A stretch of DNA of 64,000 nt from Brachypterus glaber (lineage: Eukaryota > Arthropoda > Insecta > Coleoptera > Kateretidae), in the NCBI GenBank assembly GCA_958510825.1, contig OY294054.1, forward strand, positions 5,937,683 to 6,001,682, read 5' to 3'. The position numbers and the translations under genes are program-made. Shown here one piece after another: positions 30,536-43,249 of the stretch (within the stretch, counting starts at the first letter, position 1; every line of letters begins with the position of its first letter). The notes below the pieces were generated by a model. That model had not been told where the DNA came from. It did not search any database and worked only from the letters and a program-made list of their open reading frames with translations.

Positions 30536-32750
30536 GACTAGCTCACTGATGCTGACAATGCATCTGTCCTGAATTAGTGGATACCATTACTGGTTGAGGA
30601 CCTTTTCGATTTTTTTGTGAGTTTAGTGGATTTCTTGATCGTAATCGAGAAAGTTTGAGATGAGGGGGTTTGGGTGATCTAAGTTGTCTTGTATAAAAGA
30701 CTTGCTGTGACGGATGATTTCCGTTTTTAGGAGGGGCATGTCGAGATCTCTGTGTTTTCGGGTGTTCCTCATGAACCAGGGAGCATCAAGGCATAAACTG
30801 AGTACCTTGTTTTGGAAGTTTGACAAAGCTTTTTGTTGAGGGTGATTTTGTTCCAGGCTGAGGCTCCGTAGAGGAGTACCGGCTTTAGGGTTTGGTTGTA
30901 AAGAAGGAGTTTGTTTTTAATGGAAAGGGGGCTCTTTCTACCTATTAGGGGGTAGAGTTTGGAGAGGCGGCAGTTGGCTGTTTGGAGGGCGTTTTTGACG
31001 TGCTAATCCCACGTAAGGTTTTTTGATATATTAATGCTAAGGTATTTGGCATGGTTTTCCCTGTTAATGGCTTGGCCATTTATCTTAATGGGTTGAGGTG
31101 GGCCTCTTCTAATCCTAGATATTAGAATGCCTTTTGTTTTGCTGGCGTTTACTTTGATTTTCCATTTGGAGAACCATTTGATTAGGGCATCCATTTGGCG
31201 CTGGAGGGCGATATGGATGCGCTGGGGGTTCTTAGCTTTTGCTTGGATGCCGGTGTCGTCGGCGAACAGGGCTATTTCTGTAGCCTGTGTTTTTGGAATA
31301 TCCGAAGTGAAGAGGTTTTACAGAAGGGGGGAGCCTTGTAGAACGCCAGCTTTGATGGGGCGAGTACTGGACTTACAGCCACCTAGTTTGATTTGGAAGT
31401 ATCTGCCTGCAAAGAAGGAGGCTATAAGCTTTGTGATGCCTGGGGGGAGGCCGAGAAAGTGGAGTTTGGCTACGAACTTTGAGCCAAACTTTGTCAAAGG
31501 CTTTTGCGATGTCCAAGAGGATCAGGCTTCACGCCTATTAAGTCCGTCTGTTACTGAGTCTACCAGGTAAGCCACCTGGTAGACTGTGGAGTGTCTGCTT
31601 CGGAAACCGAATTGCTCATTTGGGAGGAGCTTTAGTTCTTCGACTGGAGTTTGTAGTCTGGTTAGGATGACTTTCTCGGCTATTTTGCCTAGGGAGGATA
31701 GTAGGCTTATGGAGCGGTAGCTTAAGGCAAAAGTTGGATTTTGTCCGTGTTTCTTAATTACTATTACATCTGCGTTTTTCCAGGTCTTTGGAAAATGTCG
31801 CAGTCTGAGCATTGCGTTAACAATGTTAACGATTTTCATAATGGTTTTGTGGAGGAGTATTTTAAGGATTTTGTTCGGTATTTGGTCGGGGCCAGGGGCT
31901 TTCTTTTTGGGAGATTTTTAATGATGCGTTTAATTTCCTCGGGAGATGTGGGGTTTTCCACTTGGGTCGTGACTCTATTACAGATGTGATTTATTTCTCT
32001 TTCATGCATGAGTTTTCGTAGTCCTCGTCGACAAAGTCGGGCTAGGAGTCGGTCTTTGATTCGGACTCGGGGATTGGGGGGTTTGGTTTGAATTGCTTTT
32101 CCATTGCGTCAGCAAATGCTTCGGCTTTTCGGGGGTGGAGTAAACGACACCTCTTTGGCCGTGGATTGAGGGGATGCCTCGCGGGAGTTTGCTAGAGCGT
32201 TTAGTCGGTCTTTGACTTCCTGGGTAAGTCTGTTTGCTTCGCGTTTTATGTGGGGGTCTTGGATAGTGCGAGCTCTACGAAGAAGTTGGTTTTTCTCTCT
32301 AATTAGGTCTTTGAGATCTCAGAGAAGGTCTTGCGGGTTTTGGATTTCTATTTTTTTTATTAGTTTGGCTCTGTCCATTGCGGATTTTTAAGTTCGTTAT
32401 CTAATTTTTGGACGCTATTTATGTGTTTGATTTTAGTGTGATTTTCTAGGAGTTTGCATATATAAGGGAAGTTGTAGACTGTTTTTTTGGTGTGATGGTT
32501 GGTATGCCTGCCGTGATAATGACTGGAAGGTGGTTGGAGCTTAGCTCGTGTCTTAATTCTATGTTAATATTTAGCGTCGTATTTTTATACAAAACGATGT
32601 CAAGAACGTTGGGAAGGCCGTAGCCATAGTGGGTTGGGAAATCAGGTGCGGTAACCATTATCTAGTTACGTTGTAATATCTAGTAAAGCTTGCGGCCGTT
32701 GGCCCTGGTTAGAGTGCCAAAGGGCATGCCACTCTTAACAGTGTTAGTGG
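30536..32750 (-). pseudogene. Jockey-clade LINE ORF2, 5'- and 3'-truncated
   Basis: On the minus strand, from high to low coordinates, it reads: the end of the endonuclease (32700-32446; MPFGTLTRANGRKL, FPTHYGYGLPNVLDIVLYKN, ELSSNHLPVII), the RT start (31839-31522; FPKTWKNADVIVIKKHGQNP, SYRSISLLSSLGKIAEKVIL, EQFGFRSRHSTVYQVAYLVD), the thumb (31194-31003; IKWFSKWKIKVNASKTKGIL) and the C-terminus (30826-30623; LCLDAPWFMRNTRKHRDLDM, SFIQDNLDHPNPLISNFLDY). This order and these blocks fit jockey. Stops and frameshifts break it. It is homologous at its 3' end to 61690-62133. The 3' UTR beyond 30536 is missing. Confidence 0.85.
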
Positions 32751-33060
32751 GGGTGAAAATATAATATAATTCAGGCTTTGTAAGACAAGAAAATAAGGTT
32801 AATTTTTTTTTTTATTTTGCCAAAATTTATTCTAGTTAAAATAACAAATTGTTTGATGAAACATAAAATTATAATTATAAAAATTGTATTCCTTTCTCGC
32901 TGTACAAGAAACTACTGATACAACTTTCTTTCCATTTTTCGAAAGTGTGATGCTCTTTAAGTTTTTTTTTTACCCAACTACCAAATAAGGCAAGTGCCTA
33001 AATGCAGCTCTCTGTGCAGGAGTTTGTTTTGTTTTTTCTTGGTTTGGACTTTTTTTTTAT
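32751..33060. other. AT-rich DNA, no supported feature
   Basis: Simple T-rich sequence. No coding or repeat signal. Confidence 0.35.
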
Positions 33061-33064
33061 GAGG

Positions 33065-33125
33065 GGGCCTTGGTTTACGTTAACGTTGGTTTGGCGTCTG
33101 TTTGGTGTTTTTTTTTTGTAAAAAA
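33065..33125. repeat. Fragment of the pogo-like MITE core
   Basis: GGTTTACGTTAACGTTGGTT matches the central palindrome of the element at 17078-17604. Confidence 0.55.
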
Positions 33126-33199
33126 ATGTTTTTTATTTAAAATAACACATTGAAAAACGGTCAGGACATGCGCGTGCGCATGCGCAGTTTATCAAAACG

Positions 33200-33775
33200 C
33201 TGCATAAAGAGCTGCACATAAGCGCTCCTCCAAAAAAGGAGGGTAATGTGTTTAACAGTCTATGTATGTGTGTATGTATGTTTGTAACACTCTACAGCTT
33301 AAACGCCTGGACCGAATTTGATAATTAAGGTGTCAAACGATTCGTCCTCATGCCGCGGCTGACATAGGCTATATAAAAGTCCATGTTTTGCCTATTTGGG
33401 CTGTCATCATCAGGGATTTATAAAGAGCAAAAATTAATAACTCATTTTTTATGAATAAGATATTAAACGATGGGTCTTGGTCTCATGGAAAATAGTAGTT
33501 ATTATAGTTATAGATGTATTTGCCCACGTTTCGACTATATTCGATTTGTTTTATTATCAGTATAAATTAAGAGACTAGCTCTACAGCCTAGACGCCTGGA
33601 CCGAATTTGACAATAAAGGTGTCAAACGATTCGTCTTCAGGCCGCGGGTGACATAGGCTATGTAAAAGTCCATGTTTTGCCTATTTGGGCTGCTATCATC
33701 AGGGATTTATAAAGAGAAAAAATAAAAACTCGTTTATTTTTTATATAAGATATCATATAGTTATAGCTGTATTTT
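33200..33775 (+). repeat. Tandem duplication, period ~290 bp
   Basis: CTCTACAGCTTAAACGCCTG then GACCGAATTTGATAAT, GGTGTCAAACGATTCGTC, AAGTCCATGTTTTGCCTATT and CATCAGGGATTTATAAAGAG occur at 33290-33470 and again at 33580-33770. A GTATGTATGTTTGT tract precedes the first unit. Confidence 0.8.
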
Positions 33776-33866
33776 TACATGTTTCGACTATATTAGCTGT
33801 ATTCATCTGCGTAAAATAAAACCGTTTAACAAAAAAAAAGTTTAAAAAGTTTAAAATAAATAATTT

Positions 33867-34110
33867 AATAAAAAAACCGACTGATTAACTAAAAAGTATG
33901 AAACACGAATAATGTGAAATAAAATTATATAGTAACGGTCGCAGTCGGAGGCCAGTCCTATATATCATAATAATTCTACAAATCTTCAAACAAATGTTTT
34001 ATTAATATGAAGGCAGAATATGCCTCCACCTGCGATGGTTACTATATAATTTTATTTCACATCATTCTTGTTTCATACTTTTTAGTTAAACAGTCGGGTG
34101 TTTTTTTTAT
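33867..34110. mobile_element. Fold-back MITE, copy 1
   Basis: ACCGACTGATTAACTAAAAA then TATGAAACACGAATAATGTG at the left is answered by the inverse at 34040-34105. The arms are about 85 bp, with ATATAGTAACGGTCGCAGTC inside. A related copy lies at 44049-44240. Confidence 0.75.
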
Positions 34111-35489
34111 TTAATATTTTTTTTTTGGTTTTAAAGTATAAGTTATTATTTCAAGAATTTTATCACTTGTATTTTATATAAAAACTGTTAATTTTACTAC
34201 CTCATACTTTTTAGCTAAAGTAGTAACAGTCATGTAATTCCTATGTTCCTTAAAAATTTTCGATTTCGACCGTTTTGCTTAGTTTAACCCATTTTCCAAC
34301 AAACCAAAGTCGACTCTAAGAAACCAGAAACTATACTAATTAATAACACTGTGCGACAAAATCAAGGTTGATCGTTTGGGCAAGAGATCTGTCAACGTCA
34401 TTCGAAAATATAGGTCTAATATAATCGAGTCCTCAAGGTGAAATCCTATGAAAAGACATGAAAAAAAGTTGTATAAAAAATGCTTCGTAAGGGAGCTACG
34501 TTACTTCAGTGACAACTTCGCAAATTAGATTTTTGTTTAATATCTTGGGAACCCTTAAAGCTACAGAAACCAGTTCATGCATGTGCTTTTACATTAATAA
34601 GGCCTACTAAGATATAATATTTGCATGTAGTGACTTTAGCCAGTTGCGTGCCAAACGGGGAAGCCCAAGAACTTTTTTGATCTTATACATAAAAGTACAT
34701 AAAAAAGGTCATATATATGATTTGATTTGATTTGATGTAATGACGTAAGACTCATTGCTCATAAAAAAATGCAATTAAAAGTAAGATCTTACGCTTTAAT
34801 GACTAGAAATAAAAAACAATCCGTAAAAATATGTAATGCTTCGCATTCCATAGTATAATCTTCATACTAAACCGTATATTGCGTTTTTCTCGATATACTT
34901 CCAAAATTATATTTGCTTTGATCTCATGCGAAGCACCGTACGGTGGTGCGAGGCAACGAGGAGGCTACAGCAGAGCGTAAAGCTCATTTGTTTTTTTTTT
35001 GTCTAATTGGTGACCTTGTTTTAGCCAACAATTAAACATGGATTATCCTTAATTGACTAGCCGAAGAAAGCACAAATTTACCAAGGGCGTAAAATTTAGA
35101 TCTTGCTTCACCTAAAAAAAAAATCATGGCGCCGGACCTGCTAGTGTGCATACATAATTCTTTATACTGTATCAAAAAGTGGAGTCCGCCACTTGTAAAG
35201 CTTTTTTTTCAGAATCGGTAAGAATATTTCTATTTATCAAAGTAATCTTTTCTGAACCTTACATTTTAAGTTAGATGCCCTAAAACTTTTTTATTTTTGA
35301 ATGGATTTTTTTTTCAAAATGGTAGGATTGATCCTTATAATAAAAGTTATTTTTCCTAAGAAAAATACGCCAATCCGACTTTTCCTTAAACTTTTTTAAA
35401 TTTTTGAACAATATTTTTAAATGCATTTTTATCGTAAACAGAAAGTCTTACACTGTTACATCATATTATCGAGCTTATACTGTATTTTT
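34111..35489. other. Repeat debris, AT-rich
   Basis: Holds a diverged ACAGG-palindrome fragment (34480-34700, GCTTCGTAAGGGAGCTACG), a (TGATT)n tract near 34720, and a stretch with ATATGTAATGCTTCGCATTC at 34830. CACCGTACGGTG at 34936 is a short palindrome followed by AGGCAACGAGGAGGCTACAG. No gene. Confidence 0.4.
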
Positions 35490-36770
35490 TTTAAAGAAAA
35501 TTTCAATTTTCCTTTTTTTCGCACTAATCAATTCTGTACATGATTAGTAATGATCTAAACAAAGTAATAATTTAAAATTTAAATTGGTTTTTAAGTTATG
35601 TGGAATTCAATTACCTCGTATCTTATTTACTTAAAATAAATAACTGTAACAGCCTCGTATCTCCAATATTAGGCCCCATGTATTTGGATGCGGAAAGTTT
35701 ATTGGTGAAGTAAAAAAAGACATAGCACCCCTCCATCTAAGCCTCAGGGGTGAAAGATATCTCTTTTGTCGTTTTTTTTCTTAAAATGTTTATAAAAAAA
35801 TATATATAGGGGTTTTAAATTCGCTTAAATAGAATTTGATCAAACCACCAGCGGGGTTTATTTTTTTAAATATTTAAAACATATTCATGTAAGTTTGTAC
35901 ATGGGGGTTTTCGAGGTCGCTGAAACTGAATCTGATAATAAAAATTTTCCAACTCCACCCCCGGGGGATGGGGTGATTGTTTTTAAATGTTTACAATACT
36001 TTAGTGAACATTTGTATAACTATAGGGGTTTTTGAGGTAGTTAAAACTGAATCTTATAATGAAAAAGTTCTAACTCCTCCCCGGAGGTCGAGGGTTAATT
36101 AATTTTAAATATTTATATTATTGACGTAAAAATTAGTATACAGGTATAGAGGTTTTTAAGGTCGCTTAAGAAAACAAGAAAATACCCCCGCCCCTCAGGG
36201 GATGGAATTAGAAAAATTTGATCCACTTTAAGCGACCTCAAAAACCCTGTATACCAGTTTTCACGAAAATAATGAAAATATTTAAAATTATTTACCCCCC
36301 GCCCTCCGGGGGTGGAGTTATAACTTTGTTTTATCAGATTCAGTTTTAGCTACCTAAAAAACCCCTATATAAAAATTTTTACGAAAATATTGTAAACACT
36401 TAAAAATAATCACCCCCACCCCCTCGCAATGGTGGAGTTAAAAAAAATTAACAGATTCAATTTCGTCGACCCCAAAAACCTCCATATACCAATTTTGACG
36501 AAAATATTGAAAACAATTCAAAATGATTACCCCTACCCCCAGGAGTGGAGTTATAAATCATCAGATTAAATAAGTGACCTGGCAAACCCTAATATACCAA
36601 TTTTTATGAAAACAAAGCTAACATTAAAAAATAATTGGAGAAGCTTAAAAACGTAATGCGACGATTTGTACCCAAGAACTTTTTGTCTAGGACGTTTTTT
36701 GGCGATTTTGCGAAATTTGAAACTATCGTATTATACTATTCTGGCGCTACGCGCTGTGACTAGTATAATT
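35490..36770 (+). mobile_element. Composite element: CTCGTATCTCC head, minisatellite body, hairpin end
   Basis: 35490-35810 matches 49190-49555 (CACTAATCAATTCTGTACAT, CCTCGTATCTCCAATATTAG, TTTGGATGCGGAAAG). 35815-36600 is CACTGCCC-type minisatellite, first in minus and then in plus sense (switch near 36180). 36650-36770 is the hairpin terminus also found at 12550-12663. No coding capacity. Confidence 0.6.
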
Positions 36771-37247
36771 AATGCATAACTTACATTTGAGCTAATACAC
36801 TGATTCAGTGGTTATTTATTTGTTTGAAAACACTATTTTTCACCAAAACACTGGCAATACTAATATTAAAAATAATAAAGTAATATTATCAAATTAAAAT
36901 AAAAAAAAAACTGGTGGTCAAAAACGTATAAAACCCATGCCAGATTATAATATTTAATCATACTGTTTGTGATTAAATCATTTTTAAGCTATTTTAAAGT
37001 TATGGTTGGGATTTGATCACTTTTTAATAATAAATGTTTTCAAAATGGGGGAAATGTCAGGATCAAGTTTTTGAGCCAGAAGCTAGCTCAAAGTTCATGC
37101 TTTCTAACAGTGTCTACATCGGTCTACATCTTAACTTAATCGCGATGAATCAGCAACCAAATCTCTGTTCGTAAATAAAAAAACTTAAAAAAATCGTATT
37201 TGAATAGCTGAATTTAAATTGCCCTAGATTAATAACTGTTACATATA
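36771..37247. other. AT-rich DNA, no supported feature
   Basis: Nothing recognised. Confidence 0.35.
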
Positions 37248-37443
37248 CACTAAGAACCCGTTACCGTAGTAAATACTAAAGGTTTTTGCTTATATGGAAC
37301 CCCACGAAAGTTTAGTTGGTTGTTACAATTACTAGAACTATAATGATTAATATTACTGTAACAACTAGTGAATGTTAACTACACTTTCGTGGGGTTCCAT
37401 ATAAGCAAAAACTTTTAGTATTTACGGTAACGGGCTCTTAGTG
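37248..37443. mobile_element. MITE, 196 bp, TA target
   Basis: CACTAAGAACCCGTTACCGT at the left and ACGGTAACGGGCTCTTAGTG at the right. Arms are about 68 bp and include TATATGGAACCCCACGAAAG. TA lies on both sides. Confidence 0.85.
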
Positions 37444-38476
37444 TATATTAATCTTTTTTTTTTACAAAAACATAGCTTAATACATCTAAAATGATCATAA
37501 AGTATAACATTTAGAAATTATTTTCAAGAAGAGGTTAAATTTTCAGCTTAAAAGTAAGCTATTTTTTGGTAGCCGATGAAATCAAGTTTTCCTTAAAAAA
37601 AGTCAAAGTTTAAGGACTATCAAAAATTAATTATGCCTTTAGGGAGACTAGAAATATGATTTTTACATGCATTGAAGTGTTATATAAACGATCTACTATT
37701 CGTTTTTTCATTTTGGTAACCTCCCCCCCCCTGTTGGCCATCAATCTAGGAAATTCCACCACCGTGCGGCATCTTAATAACTTTAACTGCAATGGTTAAA
37801 AGGGAAGTAAAAACCTATTTAATCTAGTCCAAGCGAGTCTTATACTGAATGGATTCTATTGTGGTTTCGATACCTTCATTCCAGCGGCTTTTCGTAGTCT
37901 TTTTTTATTTTCGGGTTCAAACCTACTAATAATATTCAGTCACGGCGTGTTTTAATTTCCCATGTATATTAAAAACACAATGTTTAAAAGTAGGTGTTGC
38001 TTTGTTTCGCCTTACCTCGATGTCTGTAAAGGCTGAACGCTATATACCAATCTGATACACCTTCATTAATCAAATATAAACATATATATATATACATTAA
38101 TATTCATAAAAAAAACTCATTACAATATTAATTGAAGTATGTTGAAATTAACATAATATTCAGTACGATGTAACCGAGTATGCATACACAGGTTCTTTAC
38201 ATATTGTGTGGTTTACATATTTTATCATGGTTTTTAGTTATAATACATTTTATATTGCTTAATTAGTAATGCGATATAGGTGATAGGTGCTCAAAAATTA
38301 CAACTTTTTTTAGCCTAAAAACACAACTTTTTTCCTCAACAAAAAAAAGTTTATGACTAAAAAAAAAAAGGTCCCACCCTTTCTCAAAAAAAAAAAGTTC
38401 ATTTATAAAACAAAATCCCCACCGCTTTCTAAATAACAAAAATAACAAAACAAGATTAAAAATTTATAATTTTATT
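37444..38476. other. AT-rich DNA with AAAAAGTT-type low-complexity tail
   Basis: No gene. From 38270 to 38400 A- and T-runs alternate with GGTCCCACC-like words, as in the hAT-like remnants. Confidence 0.35.
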
Positions 38477-38895
38477 CAGGGCCGTAGCTATGGGGGGATG
38501 GGGGGGAGTCTCCCCCCCACCTATCTTGAAATCAAAAAAGTTGCATATTTCATGGATTAAAAACATAAAAGTTGCATATTTCATGGGTTAAAAAAAATAA
38601 ATGATAAATTTTTAATTTTGGGAAAACAAGTATTAAATTTTATGGCTTAACAATATAAAAGTTGGGATTTTTAAACTTTAGAATAAATTTTTTTGCATAT
38701 TTCATGGATTAAAAATATAAAAGTTGCATATTTTTTCATGGGATAAACATAATAAAATAATACATTTTTAATTTTGGGAAAAAAGTCGTAAATTTCATGT
38801 ATTAAAAATATAAAATTTGGGATTTTCAAAAAACTTGCATATTTTGTGGATTCAAAATATAAAACTTGCATATTTCATGGGTTAAAAATAATAAA
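38477..38895. mobile_element. hAT-like element, left end and GTTGCATATTTCATGG repeats
   Basis: CAGGGCCGTAGCTATGGGGG is a typical hAT-type end. It is followed by five or more irregular repeats of AAAAGTTGCATATTTCATGG. The right end is not found. Confidence 0.5.
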
Positions 38896-38896
38896 A

Positions 38897-39182
38897 TCAG
38901 AGTTTTGGCCCATCACATCAGGGTTTCTTTTTAAATACAAAAAAAACAATATTTTTTTTTTAATTTTACAAAAAAACAATATTTTTTTTTTTAATTTTAT
39001 TTCGCTCATATTTTCCAAAATATCAATCTAAAGGTATTATATGCCTATATTTTTGGAATCAGCTCGTCAAGATCTATCGATTAATATTTTGGAAAATATG
39101 AGCGAAATAAATTTTTCGAAAGGAAAAAAATAATTGGTTTTTCCTATTTAAAAAAAATCCTGACGTGGTGGGCCAAAACAGA
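38897..39182. mobile_element. Fold-back element, ~285 bp
   Basis: GTTTTGGCCCATCACATCAG at the left and CTGACGTGGTGGGCCAAAAC at the right. Inner words ATTTCGCTCATATTTTCCAA and TTGGAAAATATGAGCGAAAT also pair. Confidence 0.8.
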
Positions 39183-40248
39183 CGACGGATTCGTGTTCAG
39201 CGACCAAAAATATACTTAGAAAACGATTTCTGATCCAGGTCAATCGACAGGATAAATTTGTGGTCCTGTAATTAAAAATCAGTGTAATGTAATTATATTG
39301 TTTCATTCTACAATAAAGCAATTTTTATAATATCCATATCCCAGCTATGTTACAAAAGACGTTAAGTAAATAACTCGGAAACTATACAAAATGTCCGGAA
39401 AATACTCTTTACAAGCAGTATATTAGGGGGGGCCTTATATTTTTTTATTATCTTAAAATTTTCGTTTAGGTGTAACTAGAAAATTCTGAAAATATGAGAG
39501 TGATCAAACTTCTCCAAGGGTCCTAATTGGACCTCTAAAATTCGTAAAATACCCATAAATCGTAAAAAATCGTTGAAAATTGTCTGTAACTTTTATTTCA
39601 AAATGATTAAAAGATTCTAACCCGTGCCGAGAATCCGCCAAAGTTTCCCCTAACAGAGTCTTTAATGATCATACTGTTTAACTAGATTTATTGTAATTTT
39701 AACAGTCTTGGGTATAAAATACCTTGTAAAAAGGTCCCTTTATAACTATAAATAAATACAAATAAATACAAATACACTAAAATTTACGAATTTCTACCAT
39801 AAATGTGAGTCAAAAGGTAAACAAACATTTTAAAAATGTATCAAACCGGACTGAATTTATTTTTAATGCATTCTAATAATTATTGATAATATTAAAATGA
39901 TTTAACTAAAACAAGAGCCAAATAAGACCTCCTAAATATTTGGCGCTTAGCTCGTTTTGTTTTAGTTAAATTATTTAAATATTATGAATAAAGCTGCTCT
40001 ACAAAAAATATTTTTTTTTATTTTCCGGGGACCTTTTAGTTGCTTTTGGCTATATTTGATGCCCTGATTTCGGAACCTTCTTCCATTTTTCTCGATCAGC
40101 TCGTTTTTTTGAGATATAGGGCACAGTGTTTTTTTTTGCTTATTGTTGTAGTAAAAAAAAAATAAAGTCTAATTATTTTTTTTTTTTTGCCGTGGATTGG
40201 TTCTCTATTAATGGGGCTCTAAGCCACAAAAAGCGGATTTAATCTTTA
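39183..40248. other. AT-rich DNA, no supported feature
   Basis: No coding or repeat signal that I can support. Confidence 0.3.
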
Positions 40249-40822
40249 TTCGTTTGTTTTTTATAGGCTTCTAAATTCAAAAAATTAGATTTTTTCGCAT
40301 ATTTTGATAAAATTTTTATATAAATACGAAAGATACGACTCTAATTTTTAAAAGCAATACTAACACATATGTGCGGTTTACAAAAATACAAAAGTTTTGG
40401 ATTTAATCCGGTGACGGAAATTTTACCGGGGGTTATTGAAAAAAAAAACAAAAATATTGAAGTATTTTATTTATTTTTAGGAGAGCAACACGAAAAATTT
40501 AATTTATTATCAAAAAAAAAAAACAAAACGAAAAAAATAAAAAAAAAACTTTTTCTCCTTGCTTTAAACATAAGAATAACAGTAAATCAATAATAAATAA
40601 TTCAAAATATTGTTGTTCTGCTTTCAATAACTCCCCGTAAAATCTCCGTTACTGGATTCAATTTAAAACTTTTTTTATTTTTACAAACCTCACATGTGTG
40701 TTAGTGCTGCTTATAAAAATCAGAGCCATATTTAGTATTTATATAAAATTTTCATGAAAATATAGCGAAAAAATGTAATACTTTGAATTAAGAAACCTAT
40801 AAAAAACAAATTACATTTTTTT
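40249..40822. mobile_element. Fold-back element, arms ~215 bp
   Basis: TTTGTTTTTTATAGGCTTCT and TTTAATCCGGTGACGGAAAT on the left each have an inverted partner on the right (AGAAACCTATAAAAAACAAA; ATCTCCGTTACTGGATTCAA). The centre is an A-rich tract with an accidental open frame (40369-40593). Confidence 0.75.
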
Positions 40823-40830
40823 GTTAATTT

Positions 40831-41088
40831 TGTTTAACCTCGTACTATTCTACTTAATTAAGCATACCCTAAGTCCAGGACTTGTGTGGGCTAGTAGTAG
40901 AGGGAACCACCGGCTTTAATTGACTTTCGAACCAATTTATAGGGAGTGTCCGCTTCACTTACGCCTTCGCCAAATTTCAATCATTAATTAACTGAAAAAG
41001 GCAAATCGGCGCCGGTGAGAATCGAACTCACGCTATTTTAAAAAACTCGTCAAGTACGACGCGGTAGTCCACTACACCAATCCTCCCA
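40831..41088 (-). mobile_element. tRNA-derived SINE, fuller copy
   Basis: The minus strand from 41088 reads TGGGAGGATTGGTGTAGTGG (A box), a D-arm GGT...ACC, an anticodon-like stem CGTC...GACG, then GTGAGTTCGATTCTCAC, a T-arm with perfect 5-bp stem (B box). GGCGCC at 41008 closes the 81-bp tRNA-like head. The body (CTACTAGCCCACACAAGTCC in this sense) and the tail AATAGTACGAGGTTAAACA follow. A Pol III internal promoter is therefore expected. It is not a functional tRNA gene, because the acceptor ends do not pair. Confidence 0.82.
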
Positions 41089-42030
41089 TACAGTCTAAGC
41101 TGGCAACTTTTCGAGAAAGAATTCTGGGACGGCTATTTTTTTGATATTTCCTGCCTTTCACTATTACGGTAGGCATGCGGACGGTCTGGCTGGTGGGAGT
41201 GGTTGCGTTTAACCGTGAGCATCGTACTTATCAGGTAAAAATATTGAATTTTTAAATGATTTTAGGACGATTGTTTTTTTTTTCATTGGTTTTTATTAAC
41301 TTTTAGCAATATAAATTCATTATTGCCATACACTTTCGCCGTTGCAAACACCGTGCCAGATACTATTTTTTAATTAAAACAAAAAAAATTAAAGAGTTAT
41401 AGTATGGCTATCAAAACTATAGTATTAATTTACCGGACAATAATGCGGTTGTTTTTTAGGAGCCGGACCGATTGAAGTCTGGTAGGTGCACGGCGTATCC
41501 AAAAGGAATTTATCTAAAATTTTGATCTCTATCAAAAATTCTTGTTAATTCTTATTCAGTAATCAGATACGAACAAATAAAGCCAAAAAGTAAAATAACT
41601 GTGGGATTTTTTTTTGTTTTATTACAAAAAACCTTTAAAATAGTGGCGTAAAGTTATGCCTCATTTTAAAATGTATCTCAAATGAGCTGATTTTTTTAAA
41701 AAATCTTACTTATAAGATACTATAGTCAAACGACTAATTTAATTAATTATAATTATTATTTTACTGGCTATAAAATATTTAATTTTATTTTTAAACTCGC
41801 AAGTAAATAAAAATGTATGGGCCCCAAAATACGATAAAAAGTTATTAAAACATGCATAAATTATGCATCGTTTCATAAATCCTCTCATATTGCCTCTAAA
41901 AAATTTTCTTTCTCTTTAAAACAAACTAATTAAAGATTACTTACACTACAAAACTACGATTTGCTTTTTAAAATCGGTTCAAAAATAAAAAAGTTTTATA
42001 TTATATAAATGTCACTCAATACGTGGTGAA
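41089..42030. other. DNA flanking the SINE, no supported gene
   Basis: 41150-41235 is GC-richer (GGTAGGCATGCGGACGGTCT) without a recognised function. The remainder is AT-rich. Confidence 0.3.
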
Positions 42031-42034
42031 AAGG

Positions 42035-43240
42035 TTACACCATATATCGTGGCATCTTTTGTGACCCAGATATATCCTGTAATTTATCAATTATAGTATA
42101 TAAGTATAAGGTAAAATAAATTACAGTATATATCGTGTAAAAGTAAATGATATATCGTGTAGAATTAATTGACATAACTTGTAATTTGTAATAATGCAAG
42201 ATATATTGTGTACTTTTACCGAATATATCGTGTTAAAAATTACTACTTTTATTTTAGGTTATATTGTAATGATTAATGTATTTGTACTTTAATTTTACAC
42301 TACACTAGTAAAAACGTACCATATACAGGGTGTCTCAACGAAGCCGACTCGGTCGATATATAGTAAAGTATCCACTTTAGAGAAAAACTTTAAAAGGAAA
42401 AGTTGTATGGTTTTAAAAGTCACATTCTAAAAATAGGGGTGGGTAACATCTGACTTAATTTTTTTAAATAAAATGGTATATCTTTTATTATGTCATCTTA
42501 CTTGTCAATTTTTTTTAATGCAATGCTATATTTTTTATTTGCTCATTAAATGTAGAATTTTATTCTACATTTAATGAGCAAATAAAAAATATAGCATTCC
42601 ATTTAAAAAAAATTGATTTTTTTATGTTTGAAAATCCAAAAGTTTAAATATTAATTTTGAACGCCCTGTATAAAACATTTTATTTTTTGTACATAAAGTA
42701 ATTAGATACACCATTTTAAGATAAGCTTGCAAAATTTTATTAATTTTTGACAAAAAGTAAAGAAATTGAAGCAGGTTTTATCTTATCACTAAAAATGCAT
42801 TTTTTCTCAAAAAAAAAAATTATATCTCAAAAACTATAAACAACAGACACATATAATATGATATTAGAATAAAGGTATTTTTATAACAAGTTGACATAAT
42901 AAAAAATTTACCATTTCATTTAAAAAAATTAAGTCAGATGGTACCCTAGGAGGACCATCCTATATATTTCAAAATATTTTTAAAACCATACAACTTTTCC
43001 CTTTAAAGTTTTTCTCTAAATTGGATACTACTATATATCGACCGAGTCGGCTTCGTTGAGACACCCTGTATATACTGTAATTTTGACAGTATATTTATGG
43101 CTATTTTAAAAATTTATCCTATATATTGTGTAAAATAATATTTACAGGATATATATTGTAATATTTTATGTAAAAAGAAATTTTTACACGATATATAGCG
43201 CAAAAATAATTTTACAGTATACACGGTGTATTTAAAATAG
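42035..43240. repeat. Short-period repeat with GATATATCGTGTAAA box, split by a MITE
   Basis: The box recurs near 42042, 42125, 42150, 42188 (as GATATATTGTGTAC) and 42221, then after the MITE at about 43130, 43155 and, inverted, 43185. Spacing is 25-45 bp and irregular. Confidence 0.6.
42326..43068. mobile_element. TIR element, CAGGGTGTCTCAACGAAGCC family
   Basis: CAGGGTGTCTCAACGAAGCC then GACTCGGTCGATATATAG at the left, and its exact inverse at the right, with TA on both sides. Inner arms pair for about 150 bp, for example GTTGTATGGTTTTAAAAG, and a second palindrome is centred near 42560 (TTTATTTGCTCATTAAATGT). Confidence 0.85.
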
Positions 43241-43249
43241 GGTCCGAAC

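Noticed and set aside
31127..31570. 147-residue open frame on the plus strand
   Set aside because: It is the antisense of the jockey RT, which has the recognisable protein on the minus strand.
40369..40593. 74-residue Lys-rich open frame
   Set aside because: It lies across the A-rich centre of a fold-back element.
41008..41088. A functional tRNA gene
   Set aside because: The A and B boxes and arms are present, but the acceptor ends do not pair and a shared non-tRNA body and tail follow. It is a SINE head.
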